From the NCBI RefSeq assembly GCF_034702125.1, contig NC_085865.1, forward strand, positions 20,350,281-20,414,280: DNA of 64,000 bases, read 5' to 3'. The first letter of the stretch is position 1; every line of letters begins with the position of its first letter. This DNA comes from Engraulis encrasicolus. Its lineage: Eukaryota; Chordata; Actinopteri; Clupeiformes; Engraulidae. Below are positions 1-10,406 of this stretch, one piece after another. The notes below the pieces were generated by a model. The model saw nothing but the letters and a program-made list of their open reading frames with translations, had not been told where the DNA came from and ran no database searches. The position numbers were made by a program, and so were the translations under genes.

Positions 1-439
1 GACTTTGACTTGAAAGCAAGAACACTGAATATGTAAGTACAGAGACAACATCTGGTTGTTGGCAACAATTCATTATGCCATACTCTACTGTATCTATTAT
101 GTTGTGGCCAGCATCCATTGCAACAGCCAAGTAACTGTTTTACATTCTGAATGATATCTATACTAAGTTCAGGCCCATCAACACTAGCCTGGCGACGCCA
201 TCCTATGTACTCCAAAGATTTTGGCTCCGCGAAACATCTCCAAGCTTGGTTCGCTGGTTTGGCCAATCAGCAAACAGTTGAGAGTGGTGACACAGAACTC
301 ACCCACAAAGTCTGTTACTGATTGGTTAAGGTAACACTATTCACACTTTTGTTTTGTTATTTGTATGCTTTTGCGACACTACAGTATCCTAACAGTCATG
401 CTAATAAATTTAGTTTCAGAGTTGAGTTTTAGTTTGAAT

Positions 440-851
440 TCGGAACTCCAATTAATTTAAATGGCAGAGTAAGCTCAGACTACCTCCCACCCTCCATGAC
501 GGATTCCTCTTAGCTTTTGCCAGACTGTTTGACAGAGTCAAGAGTCGGCTTTTGCCCAGGCTACATAAACACATCCTTGAGATGATGATGTGTAAATGGA
601 TCTGAACACGCATTCAGATCCCTCTCCATTTGTTCAGAGGCGGTATCAACAACAATCAACAGAGAGGGTTGACAATTTCAAATTCCTGGGGGTGACCATG
701 GCAAAGGACCTATCCTGGGGCCCTGACATTGCCTCAGCAGATGGAGAGGCCCAACATTGGCTCCAACAACGGCTGGTGAACTTTTACATCTGCACCATCC
801 GCATCAACATATGAGTTCCTGGTGTTGCACTCAAGCTCCTCTAAAGCAGAC
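440..851 (+). pseudogene. L2/CR1-type LINE reverse-transcriptase remnant, left part
   Basis: The frame from 596 reads NFKFLGVTMAKDLSW, which resembles the segment just after the RT catalytic domain in fish L2/Maui-type LINEs (FKFLGVTI..DLSW). The fragment stops at 851, where a hAT-like unit with an 8-bp target duplication is inserted. The same LINE resumes at 6166. Open frame is short and the element is clearly dead. Boundaries upstream of 596 are guessed from character, not from a sequence end. Family assignment is from remembered motifs. Confidence 0.55.
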
Positions 852-999
852 CAGGCGCGTAGACATGGGCGGGCCTGGGTGGGCCTGGGCCCGCCCACTT
901 GACATCCAGGCCCGTCCCATCTAATGAGAAGAGAAGTCTCAAGAGTTGCCTCATAGAACTGTAGCACTGACCGATAATTAATAATTTTGTAAAGATAAA

Positions 1000-1911
1000 T
1001 CTAGTTCATCTTCTATGATTTCCACTATTTCAATTTCAGAGAATATTTTAATAATATTGCGTAATGCTTACGCTATGTGTTGAAACTCCAATCAGATTGT
1101 AATTAGGCTACATGATCCAACGTGCCCCTCCCCTTGTACAACGTCTCTGTGGTACCCAACTCACTGGGCTAGTGTTAGCGGAAGGTCCAGGAATCTGTTT
1201 TGTAAACAAAAAGTTTCGTGGGCGTCAGCATGATTTGCAGAACATTGTTCTTCTCAATCGGATATGTCAAACTATGATACGGAATACGGATAACGTTACG
1301 GAATCGCCTTCACCCTCAGTAGCGCGCCCCAGTTCAGTCTACAGCAATTGCATGCCAAGGCGATAGGCATGCCAGAGCTAAGCTTGATAGAACATGATGG
1401 CCCTAATGTATGGCTGTTTTCTACCATTAATCGGAAACAAGCGTCTACCAGAACATGTTGACTCAGACTGAACACACTCTGTGCTCTTCCTTGAAATAAG
1501 AGAACTGGCCGACTGCTTGGAATATCATGACGCGAACGCGAGTTCAACAACAACAACAAAAACTCGCCTCCTGTTAGCATGCATAAAGGAATCATCAAAA
1601 GTAAGACCATTCATTACTTTTTTCGTATGGGCATATGCCTAACTGTTAATTTTGTATTGTAACAGCCCATCATGTTGGTGCCCGTTCCATTTGATTTTGC
1701 AGCCGAGCCGCCATGTCTTGTTTCAATGTCATATCTTTGGCCGCCGAAGTAGTCTAGCTGTTTTCATGTTGGACTTTCATATGACTAGTAGTAGCCTAGC
1801 TGCTAAGCGTTCTGTTGCTGCTTGCGATGTTGAGTCTGTGCATGACACTTACGGCTGTGCAGTTGGCTGAGATGTATTCATCATTAAACTTTGGATACCT
1901 TATTTGAATAA
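1000..1911. other. Interior of hAT-like unit, no gene seen
   Basis: Between the left hAT terminus and the nested LINE the sequence holds only short open frames without recognisable protein similarity. I see no transposase, RNA gene or clear regulatory element. Confidence 0.5.
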
Positions 1912-1914
1912 GGT

Positions 1915-2673
1915 ATGCGCAACACCCCCAGAGTCTCCCGAGAGGGGTGGGCGGAAGAGAGACTCAACGGGACGGACACCCCGGTATCGGCCAGGACAAG
2001 GAACATGACTACGAGAAAGCTCAAGCAATCTACACTGACTGGAGTGGAATACACTGTTAGGTGCCATTGCGGTAAGATCTGCAAAAGCACCAGAGGACTA
2101 AAGCAACACCAGAGTAGGTCCAAGTGCAGAACATCAGCAGCTCAGGAGCAGCGCACAGACCCAGAGTCTGGTCAGACGTTGGAGAACTCCAGCCAGGAAG
2201 CACCCCACAGTGCTGAAGATCTCTCCGCAACTGAACTGCCCCAGCATCAGGGACCAACTCATGTGAACCCCCCTCCAACCACCCCAATCCAATTAGCAAG
2301 GAGAGAGAGGATTAAATGGCCAAAGATGGCAGACAGCAATACTTGGATGCAGCTGGACGACAACCTCGATGGCATCCTGGAAGCAACTGCATCAGGCTCA
2401 GCTCATAGGAAGATTGATGCACTGACAACCATAGTGTACAACCTCGCCAAGGAGCGGTTTGGCACTATGGTGCAGAAAGGCCAGCGCCAACTACAGCAGC
2501 AGCCAAACAGGAGGGAGAGGGAGATCCGTCGCCTAAGGAGCGAGATAAAGGCCCTCAACAAGCGGTTCAAGACGAGCTCACCGACTGAGAAGGAAGGTAT
2601 CAAAGACCTTACAAGTAAGATCCGGGAACAACTGTGCAGGGTCAGAAGAGCAGAGAACATCAGGAGGCAGTGA
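1915..2673 (+). pseudogene. LINE copy 1 ORF, N-terminal zinc-finger part
   Basis: The first ATG after an in-frame TAA (1909-1911) is at 1915. Around residues 50-70 lies CHCGKICKSTRGLKQH followed by C five residues later, a C-x-C...H-x5-C zinc-binding pattern. N-terminal fingers in RLE-type LINEs are thought to contact the target DNA. The rest is polar and rich in Q, R and K, with a basic, probably helical stretch before the RT. The frame ends at a TGA (2671-2673), but the same frame continues directly downstream. The TGA fits a CpG-decayed CGA arginine codon. Confidence 0.75.
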
Positions 2674-3998
2674 CGGAAGAGAGAAAAGAGAAGATCTCAG
2701 TTTGTAAAGGACCCATACAGCTTCACAAAGGCTCTTCTAGGCCAACAAAAATCTGGCTCACTCTCCAGCTCAAAAATGGAGGTCGAAGAGTTCCTTGCTG
2801 AAGCTCACAGCAACCCTAACAGGAGTCGGGGTCTGGGGGTCAACCGCAATATCTCTAGGCCTGAGAAACCGACAACTGAGCTGAATGGGAAGGAACCCAC
2901 CTGGCAAGAAGTTCGGGACGTCGTCCACAAGGCTAAATCATCAGCTGCCCCTGGCCCAAGTGGTATACCATACAAGGTATACAACAAATGTTCCAAGCTT
3001 CTCAAGAGGCTATGGAAAACCATGAGGAAGATCTGGGCCAAGGGGACAATTCCACCAAGCTGGAAGTTGGCTGAGGGATGCTTTGTGCCGAAAGAGGAGG
3101 GGTCATCCACAATCTCCCAGTTCAGGACAATCTCTCTTCTGAACGTAGAGTGTAAGATCTTTTTCTCTGTTCTGGCACGAAGAATCACCACCTACATGAT
3201 GCAGAACCACTATATCAACCCTTCCATTCAAAAAGGTGGAATCCCAGGCTTTTCGGGCTGTCTGGAACACACCTCGATGATTACCCAACTGATCCAAGAG
3301 GCGAAACGAAAAAAAAAAGCGACCTAACAGTCGTCTGGCTAGACCTAGCCAATGCGTATGGGTCAATTCCACATGATCTCATCCAGGAAGGACTTGACCA
3401 TTATTACATCCCTGTGGCAATCCGAGACTTAATTACCAACTACCTTGCAGGGTTTCGACTCAGATTTACATCGGCACTCTTTACCACCAACTGGCTGGAC
3501 CTCCAAAAGGGGATTCCAACAGGGTGCACCATCTCCCCCATCTTGTTCATTATGGGCATGAACATACTACTAACTGCTGCGGAAGGCATAACCCGGGGCC
3601 CTAAATTGGAATCCGGTGTTGTGCAGCCAGTACTGCGTGCATTTACGGACGACATCACAGTGACCACTGTGACGCACGTCCAAGCAAGATGGGTGCTGGA
3701 TACATTGGGCAGCGTTGCCTCCTGGGCAGGGATGCTGTTCAAGGCCAGGAAGTCCAGGAGCATGGTCATCAAGAAGGGTAGAGTCACCGGCAAGTTTAGT
3801 CTCCAGGTCCAGGGTGAGGTCATCCCACCAATCGAGGGTAACCCGGTAAAATGCCTGGGAAAGTGGTTTAATGCGTCCCTAACGGATGGTGCCAACGTAG
3901 CTGAGGCGGTGAAGCAGACTGTAGAGTGGCTGAAGAAGATTGAGAAATCTTTACTCCCGGGCAAGTTTATGACCTGGCTGTACCAACACGGCCTCTAG
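2674..3998 (+). pseudogene. LINE copy 1 ORF, reverse transcriptase domain (frameshifted)
   Basis: This is the RT catalytic region. Visible motifs are SSAAPGPSGIPYKVYNKC, QFRTISLLNVECKIFFSV, WLDLANAYGSIPHDL, KGIPTGCTISPILF and the catalytic box AFTDDITV. The frame shifts at a run of ten A residues (3309-3318): 2674-3320 is in one frame and 3321-3998 in another. The segment ends at an in-frame TAG (3996-3998), after which the same frame continues as PRLLW. The shift at a homopolymer could be an assembly error, but the two stops argue for real decay. The FTDD box differs from the YMDD of copy 2. Confidence 0.85.
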
Positions 3999-5321
3999 CC
4001 TAGGCTCCTTTGGCTACTCACAGTCTACGAGTTTCCCATGACCACCATTGAGCTCATTGAGAGGAGAGCCAACAAGCACCTGCGGAGGTGGCTGGGCATT
4101 CCCCCAAGCTTCTCATCAGTGGGCCTTTACATCAGGTCTGGTCAACTGCAACTCCCCCTGTCGTCAGTAGTTGAGGAGTACAAGGTGGCGAAATGCAGAG
4201 TTGTCCTAAGTCTGAGGGACTCCAACGATGACCTCATCAGTCAAGCTGGCATGACAACCAGGTCTGGACGCAAGTGGGCTGCCAACGTAGCGGTGGATCA
4301 GGCAGTCAGCTCCTTGAAGTTGCGGGACATAGTGGGCAACCAGTGCATCCACCGACAAGGCCTTGGCTCTGCACAATTCCAAACCTGGGGAGGTGCAAGC
4401 ACAAGAACCAGGAGAGGCACAGTGCAAACGGAAGTGAGGAGCAGAGAGGAGGAGAAGCGAGTAGCAAGAGCAGTGCAGCAAGGTTCCCAGGGGGCCTGGA
4501 CAAAATGGGACTTGCCCAGGCGCAAAGTCCCATGGAGGGAGCTGTGGCGCCTGGAGCCCTATCACATCTCCTTCCTCTTACGGTATGTTTACGACACCCT
4601 CCCCTCCCCAGTACATCTGCACACATGGAGTCTAAGAGAGGATCCGCTTTGTAAGCTGTGCGGCAAGAGGGGGACCTTGGCCCATATACTGTCTGGGTGC
4701 AAAACATCCTTAACCCAGGGGCGGTATAGATGGCGCCACGACAAAGTGCTCCTCTCACTGGCCGACACCATAGAGCGGGAGAGGGTCAAGAAGAGACCAG
4801 CCAACACAACCGCACGGAGAGCCATCACCTTCGTCAAGGAGGGAACTGGACCTTCACAGACCACCAAAAGGAAAAGAACCAGCATTCTCCAGGCAGCGAG
4901 CTCCTGGGAGATGAGGGTGGATGTGGGGAGGAGGCTGCAGTTCCCTGAGGTGGTGCAAACTTCCCTCCTCCCGGACATAGTGCTGTGGTCATCCAAGGAC
5001 CAGAAGATAATCCTGGTTGAATTGACAGTACCATGGGAGGAGGGGTGCGAGGAGGCCCATGAAAGGAAGGCTGCAAAATACCAACAGCTGGCCCAAGACT
5101 GCCGAGACAGAGGCTGGCAGGCATGGGTCTTCCCCGTGGAGATAGGGTGCAGGGGCTTTCCAGCAAGGTCTGCGTGGAGTTTCCTGTCTGCCATAGGCAT
5201 GGATGAGCACAGTAAGAAGCAGGCAGCTCGTCGGATGGGGGAGGAGGCGGAACGTGCCTCATGCTGGATTTGGAGTAAGAGAGAGGAGGAAAGCTGGAAG
5301 CCAGGGGCAGATGGGCAGTGA
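3999..5321 (+). pseudogene. LINE copy 1 ORF, thumb, zinc knuckle and RLE endonuclease
   Basis: The region following the RT starts with PRLLW and IERRANKHLRRWLG. Further on, CKLCGKRGTLAHILSGC is a CCHC zinc knuckle, followed by RYRWRHDKVL. The endonuclease core shows PDIVLWSSKDQKIILVELTVPWEE, here given only by its key residues: PD, then E in LTVPWE, then KY in a later helix, as in PD-(D/E)xK nucleases. The ORF closes at TGA 5319-5321. The length of the C-terminal part agrees with copy 2, so this part looks complete apart from the stop at 3996. Confidence 0.85.
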
Positions 5322-5485
5322 GCTGGCCACTCACTGTCGGCCCACCAACCTAGGGTGTTGTGGTTCAGGGCCGAAACACCCCGTGATGGTTGGACACCAC
5401 CTGACGACATCTGCTCCTGGCTCAAGGCTACAGCTACCTGCTAAGGTAGCTGAGGAAGGCACCTCGTGTGTATCCATCAAATGCA
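5322..5485 (+). other. LINE copy 1 3' UTR
   Basis: The short non-coding tail contains the motif GGCCGAAACACCCCGTGATG. A matching tract, ACCCGAAACACCCAATGAT, follows the ORF of copy 2 read on the - strand near 16,700-16,730. The shared motif supports common ancestry of the two tails. No poly(A) or simple repeat terminates it clearly, so the 3' end is approximate. Confidence 0.55.
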
Positions 5486-6165
5486 TACGTTTTGGTTTGT
5501 CGAGAATAGGGCTGGCAAACGCGGTTTCCATTGGTTTCAGTTTGTCTCCGTTAATGAAACCGTGGCTACATGGTTGTTGTGGTTAATACATCTACCTGTA
5601 ACAGAATTAAGTTTGTGCTGTCATGAGCACTTCCTGAGTGGAGAATCGCAGTGCGCATTGCCGTGTTGCTAAAAGTAATTTAAGTGAGAGTGAAGTGTGG
5701 TATTTTTCTTTTCAATTGGCGACACAATATCATAAAATGATGCGCCATAACCGTAGATATTTCCAGGTGCGCGGTCGAGACTTATACACGCCAATGTGCA
5801 TGACAACATCCCGGATGAAAGAGCTGGTTGGTAGTTTATTTGCAGTGTCCTTGGTCGCTACAGCATGCTCAAAATTCACAATTTAAGAGCGTTTTAATCA
5901 AAAAAATCTTGGCGAAGCATGCTTGGCATAGTATGTTTTCCTACAGGCTTCTTGATTACCAATACCATAGCGCGCGCATGGGGGTACTTGTGTCTGACGT
6001 GTCGCGTCTGAATTCTCACCTTTCCAGTTGCTTTTCACTTACAAGTGATTTGCTTTCAAACCAGACATACACTCAAACGCGGTATTGTAATATCTACGGT
6101 TTGGGGTTGGGCCCGTCCATTTTTTTCTGGGCCCACCTGTTTTATTATTTCTGCCTACGCCCGTG
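5486..6165. other. Right interior of hAT-like unit, no gene seen
   Basis: Low-complexity-free sequence between the LINE tail and the right hAT terminus. Open frames are short and unlike known proteins. Confidence 0.45.
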
Positions 6166-6440
6166 AAGCAGACCAGCAGTCACTCCAGTCTCCAGGCACT
6201 GCAGGGATAATCAAGGGAACGCCTCTCCCAGAGATCTGTACCATCTACACCATGCACTCTCTACCTAAAGTGGAGAACATCCTTCCACCTAAAGTGGAGA
6301 ACATCCTTCGTGACTTCAACCATCATGTTACCTGTAGCCTGTAGCCTATTAGCTGTTCCAACTGCTGCCCACAGATTCTATGTACAGGTCTTTACAGACA
6401 TGGACCAAAAGACTGGCCAACAACCTGTAGCCTCAGGCCA
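6166..6440 (+). pseudogene. L2/CR1-type LINE remnant, right part
   Basis: Directly after the hAT target duplication the frame reads LQALQGIIKGTPLPEICTIY and then KVENILRDFNHH. This resembles the C-terminal region of fish L2-type LINEs (..IxGTPLPxLxDIYTxRCxRKAxNI..DPxHP). It continues the fragment that ended at 851. A 27-bp unit containing CTAAAGTGGAGAACATCCTT is tandemly duplicated at about 6260-6310. Confidence 0.55.
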
Positions 6441-6682
6441 TAATGCTGTACCATTGAATTCAAATGATTAATGAGAAAACCCATTACTCCCTAATTTTTA
6501 CACTGGGCAATTTATTGGGGCCCCATATCTATTGGGGTTGGGGAGCTGTTTATTTATTCATGGGAAATGTGGTGGTGTGGTGTGGTGTGGTGTGGGGGTG
6601 CATTCTTAAGCAGCCCGACAGCCCTTAAAGAAATTAGTATGTAGGTACTGATGACATAAACGAATAACTCTATGCTGGTTGG

Positions 6683-7823
6683 CAGGGCCGTTGTAAGGCC
6701 TATTTTAGGGGGGCTTTAGCCCCCCCTACATTAGTATTAGCCCCCCCTCCAACGATTTTGCAAAAAAACATTTTTTATTTTTTTATTTTTTTACATTTTT
6801 CCAAAAACAAATTCAGTAAAGCACTGAATACGAACCACCAAGAAGGCTAAGAAGAAGTTAATCTGAATACAAATTCCTGTTTGCTTATTTATTGTTTAAT
6901 GCCACTTATATCCTACTGCACAGCAATAAAAGCAGGGTGCACAGCAATATGTTATGCGGAGGGGGAAACAGGTTGAGGATTGTGCTTTGTGACTAACACC
7001 TCGAGAAAAGTGTTATTACTTACACGTATGAAATCTTCCGACCCAAAGTACCAATTTTCACTCACAATACCGTGTAATAAATCCATTTGACATTGTCTTG
7101 AAATTATAGTTGAGCTTTAATATTTTTTAAAATATTATAGTTTGAAAACACACATGAACTGATTAAAATAGCTACTAATGGAGTAAAAATGACCTAATAT
7201 CTGCCGGGGATGTTTTCGAAGTAAGGAACCTGTTCGAATAAATCGCTTCCTGACCACTGCTTCTCCTGGAGACGCACAGTTAGTAACTCCTTAAAGTTCC
7301 TAGAAATTATGGCATTCTCTGCATTTTTATCTAATCATTTTAATTCTGTAGGCTACATAATATTCATCATTTGAAACATTTTGAAATGTTTTGTTTAGCT
7401 TACATATAAGGAATGTTCATTAAAATGTGAATTTAAAAAATCACTGTAACTAGTGTTTAAAAATCGGTATGGTGCTCTTGAAATAAAAGTTCAAGAAGAT
7501 GCTTTTGCACACCTCTGTAGGTGGGCAGGTGCGTAGGATATTATCCCAGTGGGGTTGTCATTCAAGTGTAAAGAAATCCTGCACACTGCCCATTCCACCA
7601 ACAAACTTTAATACAACATGAAGAAGGTCGGATGACCGAAACAATGTATTAAAGTTTGTTGGTGGAATGGACAGTGAGCAGGATTTCTGTGCTCTTAAAA
7701 TAATGAATTCATAGACAAAACCTTAACAGGTGAGCTGAAAAATGTTTGGCACACGCTATGCGCGCACATTTTCTTCCTCTGGGGCTAAGCCCCCCCTGTC
7801 TCTCAAACCTAGTGACGGGCCTG
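6683..7823. mobile_element. hAT-like non-autonomous element, 1.14 kb
   Basis: The unit is flanked by exact 8-bp repeats CTGGTTGG at 6675-6682 and 7824-7831. It starts CAGGGCCGTTGTAAGG and ends with the complement of CAGGCCCGTCACTAGG. Near both ends is a C-rich motif (TTTAGCCCCCCCTA left, CTAAGCCCCCCCTG right). The interior is AT-rich with no long reading frame. Confidence 0.75.
7572..7690. repeat. Inverted repeat inside the 1.14 kb hAT-like element
   Basis: Arms of about 43 bp (left includes CCATTCCACCAACAAACTTT, right AAAGTTTGTTGGTGGAATGG) surround a spacer of about 30 bp containing GGATGACCGAAACAATG. It could be a small nested MITE or a hairpin module of the host element. Confidence 0.6.
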
Positions 7824-7831
7824 CTGGTTGG

Positions 7832-8773
7832 GCATAATCTAAATGTGATAGTACATGAACACCAGTTTCCTCTTTTTCAATATCAGGTTCGGTGGAAATT
7901 AAGTTATGTGTATATTTTTCTTGAATTACAATGTTTAGAGACACACAGTATATGGAATATAATGAATGGCAATTGACAAGAGAGGGTAAATCAAGCAATC
8001 GAGTTTTGATACCAGCCATATTCAGTAACACTTCCATGCATTTCAGTGGTAATTTGCATCATACATTATTTCAAAATGGACTTTTGAGGGTTGCCTTCAT
8101 CCAATTGCTGCCAATTTTGGTGTTGATTTAGCAAATACATAGTCTGCAGTATAACTTTCAGCTTTTTCAGATGTCTGATATCATGCAATGATGAAGCTAT
8201 AAAGACTTCAAAGGCAAAAAACAGTGTCCGGGATATCCACATTTATGCAAATACAGTATATGCTAATTATCATAAATAAAATAATATGTGCCTAATTTGC
8301 ATATTCCCAAAGAGAAGACCTCATTTGCATATGGTAAAAAATACATTTGAGACAACTTGTAATACAAAAAGTGTTGATGCAAATAAGAAAATATTAAAGT
8401 TTTATGGTGATATGTTAAAGTTTAAAATTTTAGCCTATCTACCATTATTTGTCTACCCTATGAAAAATACATACATTTTTAACAAAGAATTACTAAAAAC
8501 TGGGGGCCTAATTTTTTCGGCATACGATGGATTTGTCTTTAGATGCCTTTGAATGTTCCAAAAATGCTGTATATGCCGACTTTTCCCCAAAAATGCCTAC
8601 AGGGTTACAGAATTCTGAAAATCCGGACCTGGCTAAGGTGACTTTGGTGACATTGGTCAGCATTTGGAATCCTTCGAGGGCCACCAGCAGTAGGCCTTGG
8701 CTCAATGACAACAAAATGGTCTATAACTAGTATTTTGGGTTGGAATGGCATGACTGGGTCAATGTGATTGGTC

Positions 8774-8775
<2 letters not shown>
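7832..8775. other. AT-rich intergenic DNA, nothing recognised
   Basis: No gene, splice-supported exon, or bounded repeat could be supported. Short frames lack similarity to known proteins. Confidence 0.4.

Positions 8776-8821
<46 letters not shown>
8776..8821. repeat. (TC)n microsatellite
   Basis: Uninterrupted CT/TC dinucleotide run of about 46 bp. Confidence 0.95.
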
Positions 8822-8824
<3 letters not shown>

Positions 8825-9089
8825 GAAATGCACCAGAACACAGAACACTGATGATGGCAGAAACCTGAAACGTCTGCTCTACTCTGCTGTAAGAAAAAAA
8901 AACTCCTTGTGCTTGACCTAGTGTCTTATTTAGAACCGGCTCCCTCATTAAATACACCATCGAAAAAAACATTTGTCTACTTCTACATAATATGAACAGA
9001 CACTGCACACAGTGGACAGACATCTTTGCGCGATGGGGCTACCAATAACGCATGTCCCTCTGTTGACAGCCAGTAGTAGGCTGCTGTAA

Positions 9090-9207
9090 CGTCATGCGTG
9101 TGCAGCACCAAAAGCGTCCCGTCACATCTCCGAAGTCTAAGTGAACGCGACAAGTGATTGATATCGATTTGCATGCATACCCTCGGACATCGCAAAACGT
9201 AAAACAG
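9090..9207 (+). promoter_or_regulatory. Candidate promoter and non-coding first exon of pkia
   Basis: A locally CpG-rich stretch contains GTAACGTCATGCGTG and ends in AACAG followed by GTAAGAT, a near-perfect splice donor at 9208. PKIA-type genes usually have a non-coding first exon, and an acceptor sits just before the coding start (12271/12272). The 3.06 kb between them would be the intron. No transcript evidence is available. Confidence 0.25.
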
Positions 9208-10323
9208 GTAAGATTTGTCCGGATTTATTTGCGTGTTGCCTCCACGTTTCGAATTCCCTGCATGACAGTTCTCCTTTGCTGTTCAACCACCGACTGGGCT
9301 AGTACCCAAACACGCTGAACAAAGGAATTTCGTCAACGCCGACATCAACCCAAATTCCTGGTCATGCTACGATTTCTTTCTTTGTTGCGGAACACACTAA
9401 CCTCGCTGTCACACCGCTTCTGGTGGCGTGCTGTGCATACTGAAAGCAGCATATCATACCATTACTGCTGGGCTCTAGGCTACTTGAAACAGCCCCTGAG
9501 ACGAGTCAAGTGACAGGCGTGCGTAACGGACAAATGACAATTTTACTACGCTGGAACAAGCGGCGATAAGTGTCAGGTTGTCTCGAACCGTAAACAGGCT
9601 GTTACAGATATTGAATCTCGGGGAGACTGGTGAGCTGCTATAGGCTATGATTTGTTGGAACATAGACAGCAGACCCTGCAAACAAATTCTACAACCTCAT
9701 ATTTTGAGCGAGGCTATTGTGGCGCGTGCAATATTGTGACAGTTATTATTATATTGTTGGTAGGCCCCTTCGCTATGATCCGATCCCAAATCTCGTTTAT
9801 TATAGTCAACATAGGCTACACAAAGTTAAGGTAGGCTAAATGCTGTCTGAATGTGTTGTTTTACGTTGTGTTCACTAACAGCAGGCCTCTGTTTCGACCC
9901 AAGTCAGAATTTGAAAGCAGACACTTTGTTTGCTCCACACGTCCACGGATTGCGGACTCCAGTGAGCTTGTTGTTGAGCTTGAGCTTTTTTAACATGTAT
10001 GCCTACTGTAAGTTAGCCCACATACTGGTCCCTTATTTCTATGAAAAGACACGCCTCATACCCACCATTTGTATTAAATGAGACAAACAAGCAAAACGGC
10101 ACAAATGAAGACCACTTGTGCGTCCAGATGTCATGCTATACGACTGTGTGGTTGGTGGTTGATAGGATACTTGTTCATGTTGTAAGGGCCTTGGGGCAGC
10201 TGAATCGGGCATAGGCCTACAGAGACTGTTTTCATACAGCTGTTGTCACTCTTCCTCCCCCTGGTCCCATGGCCTCCAGAGTCCAGACACCGACTGTCCA
10301 TATTGATTTTCTGGACAGGCGTC

Positions 10324-10406
<83 letters not shown>

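Larger units (their letters stand above)
1912..5485 (+). mobile_element. Non-LTR retrotransposon (LINE) with restriction-like endonuclease, copy 1
   Basis: About 3.5 kb contain, in order, an N-terminal zinc finger, a reverse transcriptase, a CCHC knuckle and a C-terminal restriction-like endonuclease. There is no APE endonuclease. This order is typical of the R2/R4/NeSL/Hero-type early-branching LINEs, which insert by target-primed reverse transcription. The coding frame is broken by two in-frame stops and one frameshift, so the copy cannot make a full protein. A second copy lies on the - strand at 16.3-19.6 kb. The exact clade (for example Rex6/R4 versus NeSL or Hero) cannot be settled by eye. 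Confidence 0.85.
852..6165. mobile_element. hAT-like element carrying a nested LINE
   Basis: The unit is bounded by exact 8-bp direct repeats AAGCAGAC at 844-851 and 6166-6173, the target-site size of hAT transposons. The ends are imperfect inverted repeats: CAGGCGCGTAGACATGGGC on the left, and CACGGGCGTAGGCAGA read from the right end on the opposite strand. The flanks join into one continuous LINE remnant, which supports a real insertion. No hAT transposase was recognised, so the hAT part (about 1.8 kb after removing the LINE) is non-autonomous or gutted. GC-rich direct motifs such as GGGCGGGCCTGGG lie near the left end. Confidence 0.7.

Noticed and set aside
4206..5425. Several long - strand and alternate-frame ORFs over LINE copy 1
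   Set aside because: They are shadows of the LINE ORF in a GC-richer region and have no family motifs of their own.
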